A stretch of DNA of 5,151 bases from a bacterium (GTDB lineage: Bacteria > SZUA-182): the NCBI GenBank assembly GCA_003230635.1, contig QIFF01000284.1:1-5151 (forward strand), in the 5' to 3' direction. The notes beneath the pieces are model-generated. The model was not told the DNA's origin, did no database searches, and saw nothing but the letters and a program-made list of their open reading frames with translations. Shown in pieces: positions 1 to 4,790 of this stretch. The translations under genes were made by a program, and so were the position numbers. How positions within the stretch are numbered: position 1 is the stretch's first letter; each line of letters starts with the position of its first letter.

Positions 1-1192
1 CCACCGGGTTAATTTTTATAGCGAACGCTTGGCGCTGGTGGAGGAATTAAAGCGGGAATTTCCTGACTCCGGCAAAAAAATAGGCAGTTTTTTCCAGCGT
101 ATGGATGAAATAGAGGGGGCTTTCTTTGATATTTACCAGCACAAAAACTTTATTTCCCCTTACACCCTCAAAGAAAGGTACAACTATGCCCGCGAGGTGC
201 AGGGTAAATTAAACCGCCTGAGCGGGGGGCTGGAAAACAGCGGTGCCGGCTACTTCCATCAATATTTAAGGGATAAAGAGTTAAAGAAGTTACTGGATCT
301 GGCGGTTTTTTTCTATAGCCTGCACCCCCTGGAGAATTGCCCCGGCCTTTTAAGCGCCTTTATTCTGGGGATTCCCAAGCGGGGCACGGTTTATTTCCCC
401 GGCGGCAGCCGCAGCCTGATTGAGGCCCTGCTCAAGTATTTGCAGCGTCACGGGGGTGAAGTAAAATATAATTGCCCGGTCGCTAAGGTTTTGATAGAAT
501 ACCATCAGGCGGTGGGGGTGCAACTGGCTGATGGCGAAACCCTGCGCGCCAAAGAGGTGGTGGCCAATACCAGCCGGGCCGGGCTTTACCAGAATTTGCT
601 CAGCGAGCGCACTATCCCGGGTAAGGTGAACAAGAAGCTGACTCTACTTAAACCGGAGTGGATGCCCTTCAGCGTCTATCTGGGTGTGGATGATGACGTT
701 TTGCCCCAGCAGATGCGGGAGAACGTCTTTTTGTGTACCGATTACCAGAAACCGCTCGGCGATACCCACACCCTATTGATTAATCTCAGCCCGCCCCACG
801 ACTGCCAGCGTGCGCCCGAGGGCAAGCGGGCCTTGACCGCTACCTGTTTCCTCCCTTATGAGCAATGGAGGCGGGATGCCGGCTACCCCGAGCGAAAAGA
901 GGCCAAAAAGAAGGAAATTATTCAACAACTGACCCATCTGATTCCCTTTCTTGAGCAAGGGATTGAATACCAGGAGGCGGCCAGCCCACTGACTTATCAG
1001 GGTTACACCCAAAGGCCGCAAAGGGTACTGACTGCGCTAACCCACACCCCAAGCGGCTTCGGGTTTAACGGCTTTTCCAACCATACCACTTATAAGCACC
1101 TCTGGCTGGTAGGAGAGGATACCTTCCCCGGCCGTGGCAGCAATTTGGTTTCCATCAGCGCCCTTAATCTGGCTAATTCAATTGAAGATTGA
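1..1192 (+). CDS. Phytoene desaturase / CrtI-like FAD-dependent oxidoreductase, 5'-truncated by window edge
   Basis: The frame is open from base 2 with no stop, so the gene starts outside the window; the TTG at 29 is only an internal codon. About 396 residues are visible. Family members are usually around 490-510 residues, so the N-terminal dinucleotide-binding (GxGxxG) part is missing here. Seen: the YFPGG motif at visible residues 131-135 followed by SRSLIEAL, then a GGEV...V..V stretch and VVAN, as in the CrtI/COG1233 amine-oxidase-like fold. The C-terminal flavin-contact motif LVGEDTFPGRG (369-379) is followed by SISALNLA. Known of the family: these enzymes desaturate or isomerise carotenoid precursors, or reduce related polyenes, using FAD at the membrane. 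The exact substrate cannot be read from this fragment, and no other carotenoid gene is visible. The TGA stop lies 7 bases before a REP pair, and the next gene starts 100 bases on, on the same strand. Confidence 0.85.
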   Translation, partial: HRVNFYSERLALVEELKREFPDSGKKIGSFFQRMDEIEGAFFDIYQHKNFISPYTLKERYNYAREVQGKLNRLSGGLENSGAGYFHQYLRDKELKKLLDLAVFFYSLHPLENCPGLLSAFILGIPKRGTVYFPGGSRSLIEALLKYLQRHGGEVKYNCPVAKVLIEYHQAVGVQLADGETLRAKEVVANTSRAGLYQNLLSERTIPGKVNKKLTLLKPEWMPFSVYLGVDDDVLPQQMRENVFLCTDYQKPLGDTHTLLINLSPPHDCQRAPEGKRALTATCFLPYEQWRRDAGYPERKEAKKKEIIQQLTHLIPFLEQGIEYQEAASPLTYQGYTQRPQRVLTALTHTPSGFGFNGFSNHTTYKHLWLVGEDTFPGRGSNLVSISALNLANSIED

Positions 1193-1199
1193 TGATTTC

Positions 1200-1228
1200 G
1201 TTGCGTCGGGACTTTGTAGTCCCGACGC
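1200..1228 (+). repeat. REP-like hairpin, family A, copy 1
   Basis: Seen: a GTTG tetranucleotide (1200-1203) leads into an exact 11-bp stem. The arms are GCGTCGGGACT (1203-1213) and AGTCCCGACGC (1218-1228), with loop TTGT. There is no T-run after the stem, so it is not a typical intrinsic terminator. It faces a second, inverted copy across a 6-base gap. A 5' GTxG tetranucleotide followed by a hairpin is the known layout of REP elements mobilised by RAYT (TnpA-REP) transposases; assigning it to that mechanism is inference. Confidence 0.85.
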
Positions 1229-1234
1229 CCTATG

Positions 1235-1263
1235 GTATCGGGATTACAAAATCCCGATACAAC
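1235..1263 (-). repeat. REP-like hairpin, family A, copy 2 (inverted)
   Basis: Seen: an exact 11-bp stem with arms GTATCGGGATT (1235-1245) and AATCCCGATAC (1250-1260) and loop ACAA. Read on the - strand it begins GTTG and has loop TTGT, exactly like copy 1. The three base differences in each arm relative to copy 1 are all matched by changes in the other arm, so pairing is kept. Together the copies form a head-to-head pair, as in bacterial interspersed mosaic elements. Confidence 0.85.
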
Positions 1264-1278
1264 AAAATCTTCTCAAGT

Positions 1279-1284
1279 AAAGGA
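1279..1284 (+). promoter_or_regulatory. Ribosome binding site of the response regulator
   Basis: AAAGGA lies 8 bases upstream of a TTG codon at 1293. That spacing, and the fact that the receiver-domain fold begins immediately afterwards (KNRILIVDD), fixes TTG as the start. Confidence 0.7.
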
Positions 1285-1292
1285 AATTTAGT

Positions 1293-2633
1293 TTGAAAAA
1301 TCGCATTCTGATTGTAGACGACGAAAGGGATATTCGCCGCTCCCTGGCTGGTATTCTCCAGGACGAAGGCTATGAAACACTTAGCGCCGGGCGGGGGGAA
1401 AAGGCCCTGGAACTGGTGGCAAAGGAGCCCTTGAACCTGCTGCTGCTGGATATCTGGCTGCCGGGAATCGACGGCCTGGAGGTACTCAGGCGGATTAAAC
1501 AGCTCAAGCCGGAGTTGGAGGTGATCATGATTTCCGGGCACGGCAATATTGACACCGCAGTCAAGGCTATCAAGCTGGGGGCGTATGACTTTATTGAAAA
1601 ACCCCTGACCCTGGAAAAGATCCTGCTGGCGGTCTCCCACGCCCTGGATAAGCAGCGCCTGGAGCGGGAAAACCAGTGCTTACGCCAAAAGATGGAGCGG
1701 GAGAGTGAAATCCTGGGGCAAAGTAAGGCAGTGCAGGAATTAAAGGCGCAGGTCGCCCTGGTGGCCCCCACTGAGGGGCGGGTGCTGATTTGCGGGGAGA
1801 ACGGTACCGGCAAAGAGTTGATTGCCCGCGCCATTCATAAACAGAGCCCGCGCGCCGACAACCCCTTTGTGGAGGTCAATTGCGCCGCCATCCCCGAGGA
1901 ATTGATTGAAAGCGAGCTTTTCGGACATGAGAAGGGCGCCTTCACCGGGGCGGCCGGCCTGCGGCGGGGTAAGTTTGAAATGGCCGACGGGGGCACCCTG
2001 TTTATGGACGAAATCGGTGACATGAGTCTGAAAACCCAGGCCAAGGTGCTGCGGGCTATTGAGGAACAAGCCTTTGAGCGGGTGGGGGGGGATAAAAAGG
2101 TGCAGGTTAATGTGCGCCTGATTGCCGCCTCAAACAAAGACCTTGCACAGGAAATCAAGCAGGGGCGTTTTCGCGAGGACTTGTACTACCGCCTGCACGT
2201 TGTTCCCCTTCAAATTCCCCCCTTGCGGGAGCGCAAGGGAGACATTCCCTTGCTGGTTACTCAATTTCTGCAGCAGTTCTGCGCCCAAAACGGCAAAAAA
2301 CCCAAAAAACTCAAGCCCTACGCCATGCGCTGCCTGAAGGCTTACTCCTGGCCGGGAAACATCCGTGAACTCAAAAACCTGATTGAGCGCCTGGTAATTA
2401 TGGTACCTCAGGAGGCCATCCGGCTTTCCGATCTGCCCCTCAGTTTGCGCCAATCCACCCCCGCCGACCAATCCCTTTCCCTCAAGGAGGCCCGCAGCCA
2501 GTTTGAGAAGCAACTCCTGGCCGGATACTTGGAAAAAAATAACGGTAGTATTGCCCAAACCGCCCGCGAGCTGAAGATTGCCCGTGAGCATCTGCACCGC
2601 AAGCTAAAAAGCTATGGGCTTACCGGGGAATGA
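1293..2633 (+). CDS. NtrX-like sigma-54-dependent response regulator
   Basis: Complete at 446 residues, the usual size for NtrC-class regulators. Seen, in order: a receiver domain (about 4-118) with acidic pair D9-D10, phospho-acceptor D53, S81 and K103. A charged linker follows (about 118-140). The AAA+ domain has Walker A GENGTGKE (168-175), the sigma-54-contacting GAFTGA loop (215-220), Walker B GGTLFMDE (233-240), sensor I around 276-281, arginine-finger region FREDLYYRL (293-301) and sensor II WPGNIRE (353-359). The C-terminal Fis-type helix-turn-helix lies at about 419-443. All key residues are present, so it should hydrolyse ATP and remodel sigma-54 RNA polymerase when phosphorylated. 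The receiver stretch (ISGHGN...TAVKAIKLGAYDFIEKP) and the C-terminal HRKLK helix resemble NtrX more than NtrC; that subgroup call is inference. No histidine kinase is in the window and its target promoters are unknown. It may be cotranscribed with the upstream oxidoreductase across 100 bases holding a REP pair. Confidence 0.93.
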   Translation: MKNRILIVDDERDIRRSLAGILQDEGYETLSAGRGEKALELVAKEPLNLLLLDIWLPGIDGLEVLRRIKQLKPELEVIMISGHGNIDTAVKAIKLGAYDFIEKPLTLEKILLAVSHALDKQRLERENQCLRQKMERESEILGQSKAVQELKAQVALVAPTEGRVLICGENGTGKELIARAIHKQSPRADNPFVEVNCAAIPEELIESELFGHEKGAFTGAAGLRRGKFEMADGGTLFMDEIGDMSLKTQAKVLRAIEEQAFERVGGDKKVQVNVRLIAASNKDLAQEIKQGRFREDLYYRLHVVPLQIPPLRERKGDIPLLVTQFLQQFCAQNGKKPKKLKPYAMRCLKAYSWPGNIRELKNLIERLVIMVPQEAIRLSDLPLSLRQSTPADQSLSLKEARSQFEKQLLAGYLEKNNGSIAQTARELKIAREHLHRKLKSYGLTGE

Positions 2634-2668
2634 CGCCAAAAAAATTGTAGGGGTTCCGGGGCAGGAAA

Positions 2669-2672
2669 TTTA
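2669..2672. repeat. Left putative target-site duplication (TTTA)
   Basis: TTTA immediately precedes the GGG end of the 141-bp palindrome and is repeated directly after its CCC end. At four bases this could be chance, so it supports insertion only together with the terminal inverted repeats. Confidence 0.45.
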
Positions 2673-2813
2673 GGGTATCTTGAAAAATGAGAATTTTCAT
2701 TCAATATCAAGGCATGCGAAAAATTTAACCACAGGCATATGCTTGATATTCCGAGGATTAAATTTTGAGCATAACGCAGATATTGGGCGAAAAGGCCATT
2801 TTTCAAGGTGCCC
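2673..2813. mobile_element. 141-bp imperfect palindrome, MITE-like, between convergent genes
   Basis: Seen: the ends are inverted repeats, GGGTATCTTGAAAAATG (2673-2689) against the reverse complement of 2797-2813, GGGCACCTTGAAAAATG, matching at 15 of 17 positions. Similarity between the strands continues inward with short indels: TTTTC, CAATATC, ATGC and AAAATTTAA recur in the same order on both strands, so nearly the whole element is a self-complementary inverted repeat centred on 2743. It is more AT-rich than its flanks. TTTA directly flanks both ends (2669-2672 and 2814-2817), which looks like a 4-bp target duplication. No transposase is encoded. Inference: a non-autonomous miniature element mobilised in trans, possibly also acting as a transcription barrier between the two converging operons. 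I cannot name the parent insertion-sequence family. Confidence 0.72.
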
Positions 2814-2817
2814 TTTA
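2814..2817. repeat. Right putative target-site duplication (TTTA), containing the purS stop
   Basis: TTTA follows the CCC end of the palindrome. Its last three bases (2815-2817) read TAA on the - strand and are the stop codon of purS, so insertion here would leave the protein unchanged. Confidence 0.45.
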
Positions 2818-3060
2818 ATCTGTCACCTCAAAGCGATAATCTTCAATAGTGGTGTTGGCCAGGAGCTTGCGGCACATCTCGTCCAGTTGCCGCTCGGCGG
2901 CCTCCAGGGAGTCCGCAGCAAATTCAAGCTCTATATACTTTCCAACCCGCACCCCCTGCACTTCCCCATAACCCAGGGACTTCAAAGCCTGCTGCACCGC
3001 CTTGCCCTGGGGATCCAGCACGCCTCGCTTTAAAGTTACATAAATCTTAGCCTGCCACAT
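2815..3060 (-). CDS. purS: Phosphoribosylformylglycinamidine synthase subunit PurS
   Basis: 81 residues from ATG to TAA, the normal size for PurS. Seen: the family pattern KIYVTLKRGVLDPQGKAV near the N-terminus, LGY..V..VRVGKYIEL in the middle, and a C-terminal CRKLLANT.IEDYRFEV. Known of the family: PurS is the small dimeric subunit that bridges PurL (synthetase) and PurQ (glutaminase), which together convert FGAR to FGAM in the cytoplasm. A purine-rich ribosome site (GGAAGGAAGAG at 3065-3075) precedes the ATG. It lies 77 bases after purC on the same strand, with a REP pair in the gap. Purine operons commonly continue with purQ and purL, but here the next thing is a palindromic element and then a convergent gene, so those partners must be elsewhere. 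The stop codon directly abuts the palindrome. Confidence 0.93.
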   Translation of the reverse strand: MWQAKIYVTLKRGVLDPQGKAVQQALKSLGYGEVQGVRVGKYIELEFAADSLEAAERQLDEMCRKLLANTTIEDYRFEVTD

Positions 3061-3096
3061 TTAACTCTTCCTTCCATAATGGAGCTGTCGCCAAAA

Positions 3097-3121
3097 TGTA
3101 GGAGCGCCTTCTAGGCGCGAA
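3097..3121 (+). repeat. REP-like hairpin, family B, copy 1
   Basis: Seen: TGTAGGA leads into a 6-bp stem GCGCCT (3104-3109) / AGGCGC (3113-3118) with loop TCT, then GAA. GTAG before a short GC hairpin matches the known REP layout. It faces copy 2 across 19 bases. The outer segments TGTAGGAGCG (3097-3106) and CGCTCCTACA (3156-3165) are exact complements, so the pair could also fold as one long structure. Confidence 0.88.
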
Positions 3122-3137
3122 GGGTTCCCCGCCACAA

Positions 3138-3860
3138 TTATTCGCGGCAGGATGCCGCTCCTACAATGCGCCGGCACACTTCCTGGTAAGCCTCTTCCAC
3201 CTTGCCCAGATCGCGCCGAAAGCGGTCCTTATCCAGCTTTTCCTGGGTCTGGGCATCCCACAGGCGGGCGCCGTCCGGGGTAAACTCATCCCCCAGCAGG
3301 ATTTGCCCCTGATGCCGCCCGAATTCCAGCTTAAAGTCCACCAGGATAATCCCCCGCTCAGCCAAAAAAGCCGAGAGAATCTGGTTAACCCGTAAGGCCT
3401 GCTGCTTAACACCGGCTACCTCATCAGGGGTTGCCAGCTCAAAGGCTTTGACGTGTTCCTCAGTAACCATTGGGTCGTCCAGGGCGTCATCCTTGTAATA
3501 AAACTCCACCAGGGGAAAGGGCAGCTCCCCGCCCTCTTCCTTGCCGAAGCGCTTGGCCAGACTGCCGGCAATCCGGTTGCGCACCACCACCTCAAGGGGA
3601 ATAATCTGCAGGCGTTTGACGGCCATCTCCCGTGGGCTTAACTGCTCAATAAAATGGGTCTTTACTCCCTCCCGCTCCAGCAGTTGAAAAATATGGCTGG
3701 AAATTTGATTATTGAGCACCCCCTTGTTAACAATGGTGCCCCTCTTTTTGGCGTTAAAGGCGGTAGCGTCATCCTTGAAATACTGAATCAGCACCTCGGG
3801 ATCAGTGGTTTCATAAAGAATTTTGGCCTTGCCTTCATAGATTTGGGCTTGTTTTTCCAT
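3138..3860 (-). CDS. purC: Phosphoribosylaminoimidazole-succinocarboxamide (SAICAR) synthase
   Basis: 240 residues from ATG, close to the usual bacterial length. It joins CAIR and aspartate with ATP to make SAICAR in de novo purine synthesis. Seen: N-terminal YEGKAK (8-13), FKDDATAFN (28-36), the SAICAR synthetase signature IPLEVVVRNRIAGS (87-100), the second signature LVDFKLEFG (173-181), then LGDEFTPDGARLWD (189-202) and KDRFRRDLG (211-219). All core motifs are intact. A ribosome site AGGGAG (3869-3874) sits 8 bases before the ATG, and the gene starts 16 bases after the upstream hydrolase stop, so the two are very likely cotranscribed; purS follows. The odd part is the C-terminus: residues 233-240 (VGAASCRE) are encoded by a REP hairpin, not by family-like sequence. 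They lie beyond the conserved core, so the enzyme is probably active. Confidence 0.95.
   Translation of the reverse strand: MEKQAQIYEGKAKILYETTDPEVLIQYFKDDATAFNAKKRGTIVNKGVLNNQISSHIFQLLEREGVKTHFIEQLSPREMAVKRLQIIPLEVVVRNRIAGSLAKRFGKEEGGELPFPLVEFYYKDDALDDPMVTEEHVKAFELATPDEVAGVKQQALRVNQILSAFLAERGIILVDFKLEFGRHQGQILLGDEFTPDGARLWDAQTQEKLDKDRFRRDLGKVEEAYQEVCRRIVGAASCRE
3141..3165 (-). repeat. REP-like hairpin, family B, copy 2, inside the 3' end of purC
   Basis: On the - strand it reads TGTAGGA, stem GCGGCA / TGCCGC with loop TCC, then GAA. It has the same frame and length as copy 1. The inner three base pairs of the stem differ between copies, but each copy pairs perfectly. It is translated as the last eight residues of PurC (VGAASCRE), and the TAA stop follows directly at 3138-3140. 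Confidence 0.88.
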
Positions 3861-3876
3861 TGATTTTTCTCCCTGG

Positions 3877-4659
3877 TTAGGCTAGATGAATTGGCGGGCT
3901 GACCTCTCTCTGCCTGGCAATTGAGCAAGACACCTCATGCAAAGCGCATTCGGCCAGGGCCTTCTGGTTCTCCTGCCAGACCAAGTCCTCGTGATTATTG
4001 ATTTCACTAACATGAGCCAGAACTACATGCTGCAAGCGGGGATGATACAACTCCCGCAGCAGGGAAGCGCTTTCTTCATTGGACAAATGCCCCTGGCGTC
4101 CCCAGACGCGCTGTTTGACCTCCCAGGGGTAGGGGCCGTTCTTGAGCATCTCCAGGTCATGGTTAGACTCCAGCACTATAAGCTGAGCGCCCTTCAATTT
4201 TTCCCTTACCAGATTGCTGGCAAAGCCCAAGTCAGTGGCCAGGGCAACCTTATGCTCGGCGCTGCGAATGATAAAACCTACCGGGTCAACCGCATCGTGG
4301 GAAAGACTGAAAGCCTCTATGCTCAGGCTCCCCACTTTAAAGGGAACGCCGTTCTCAAAACACTCTGTCCGGGCCGCCTGGCCCAGGAAGCGCTGCGCCG
4401 CCTGGCAGGTAGCCTGGTTAAGATAAATCGGCAGCGGATGGCGCCTGGACAAAACTCCGGCTCCCCCCAGATGGTCGCGGTGCTCATGGGTAATCAGGAG
4501 TGCATCAAGCTCCTCCAGTTTTACCCCGATTAAAGCCAGGCGCTGGCCAATCTGACGGGCACTCAGGCCGGCATCAATCAGCAGGCTGGTATCGCCTGCC
4601 CGCAAATAAATAGCGTTCCCCTTGCTGCCGCTGCCCAGAACACAAAGCGTAAGGCCGAT
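3877..4659 (-). CDS. YycJ/WalJ-like MBL-fold metallo-hydrolase, probable ATC start
   Basis: Metallo-beta-lactamase-fold hydrolase of the YycJ/WalJ group, a cytoplasmic, metal-dependent, probably nuclease-like enzyme; its substrate is not established from sequence. Seen (numbered from the ATC at 4659): VLGSGSKGNA (7-16), the metal motif HEHRDH (58-63), a LATDLG segment, then ESNHDLEMLKNGPYPWEVKQR and GHLSNEE, which are typical of this group, and a late VLAHVSEINN. The first ATG/GTG/TTG in frame is TTG at 4605, which would remove the first beta strand and the conserved GSGSKGN loop. The frame stays open further upstream to an in-frame TAA, and a strong Shine-Dalgarno run lies 7 bases before the ATC. 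That start gives 260 residues, near the family norm. The ATC may be a rare start, a mutated ATG or a sequence error. The gene is followed by purC after 16 bases. Confidence 0.85.
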   Translation of the reverse strand: MGLTLCVLGSGSKGNAIYLRAGDTSLLIDAGLSARQIGQRLALIGVKLEELDALLITHEHRDHLGGAGVLSRRHPLPIYLNQATCQAAQRFLGQAARTECFENGVPFKVGSLSIEAFSLSHDAVDPVGFIIRSAEHKVALATDLGFASNLVREKLKGAQLIVLESNHDLEMLKNGPYPWEVKQRVWGRQGHLSNEESASLLRELYHPRLQHVVLAHVSEINNHEDLVWQENQKALAECALHEVSCSIARQREVSPPIHLA

Positions 4660-4662
4660 TGT

Positions 4663-4674
4663 CCTTCCTCCCTC
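4663..4674 (-). promoter_or_regulatory. Strong Shine-Dalgarno run upstream of the MBL-fold gene
   Basis: The - strand reads GAGGGAGGAAGG. The GGAGG core (4667-4671) is 7 bases upstream of ATC at 4659. There is no ATG, GTG or TTG in the gene frame at usable distance, so this site points to the ATC as the start. Confidence 0.65.
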
Positions 4675-4692
4675 TTCAATTGACGATTACTT

Positions 4693-4725
4693 CCTTTCCC
4701 CTTTGGGGAGAGGATTGAGGTGAGG
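4693..4725 (-). repeat. Composite repeat, left arm (family C, inverted copy)
   Basis: Read on the - strand it begins CCTCACCTCAATCCTCTCC, a diverged inverted copy of the right arm at 4755-4790. It contains a 9-bp hairpin, CCTTTCCCC (4693-4701) / GGGGAGAGG (4705-4713), with one mismatch and loop TTT. GGTGAGG (4719-4725) is the exact complement of CCTCACC (4757-4763) in the right arm. Confidence 0.72.
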
Positions 4726-4746
4726 TGGCGGGCAATGCCCGCTACC
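4724..4746 (-). repeat. Central GTAG hairpin of the composite repeat
   Basis: On the - strand: GGTAGCGGGC, loop ATT, GCCCGCCACC. This is a 10-bp stem with one non-Watson-Crick pair (4727/4743). It carries GTAG at its 5' side and a 3-nt loop, the same design as the REP copies beside purC, and it lies between the two inverted CCTCACC arms. Confidence 0.75.
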
Positions 4747-4754
4747 AATTTTAC

Positions 4755-4790
4755 CCCCTCACCCTAGCCCTCTCCCCCAGGGGAGAGGGA
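4755..4790 (+). repeat. Composite repeat, right arm (family C), overlapping the dUTPase 3' end
   Basis: CCCCTCACCCTAGCCCT is followed by a perfect 10-bp hairpin, CCCTCTCCCC (4768-4777) / GGGGAGAGGG (4780-4789). I recognise the general CCCTCACCC...CTCTCCCC...GGGGAGAGGG pattern as a dispersed palindrome common in bacterial genomes. Read on the - strand, 4764-4790 codes SLSPGGEG and then the TAG stop of the dUTPase frame. Confidence 0.8.

Noticed and set aside
1203..1260. Intrinsic terminator(s) after the oxidoreductase gene
   Set aside because: The stems are strong, but neither is followed by a T-run in the direction of transcription, and they match each other as repeats. Some effect on transcription is still possible.
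1370..2602. Several long - strand frames antisense to the response regulator
   Set aside because: All lie opposite well-supported receiver, AAA+ and HTH coding sequence; such frames are expected in GC-rich genes.
2647..2671. Degenerate REP beginning GTAGGGGTTCCGGGG after the response regulator
   Set aside because: It carries GTAG, but I find no good complementary stem, so I cannot support it as a repeat.
2612..3033. Small open frames on both strands across the 141-bp palindrome (117 aa on +, 64 aa on -)
   Set aside because: Their mutual similarity is explained by the palindrome itself. Neither has a convincing ribosome site or a recognisable domain, and the + frame runs antisense into purS.
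3097..3165. CRISPR-like array
   Set aside because: There are only two copies, inverted rather than direct, each with internal hairpins; this is REP architecture.
3937..4533. 198-residue + strand open frame antisense to the MBL-fold gene
   Set aside because: It is a shadow of a clearly conserved gene and shows no family motifs of its own.
4730..4748. Possible sigma-54 promoter (TGG...TTGC on the - strand) upstream of the MBL-fold gene
   Set aside because: The spacing between the GG and GC elements is about two bases too long, and the sequence is explained by the GTAG hairpin.
4660..4763. Purine riboswitch or other leader element upstream of the MBL-purC-purS group
   Set aside because: The space is occupied by the composite repeat, and I see no conserved purine-riboswitch core or other known leader.
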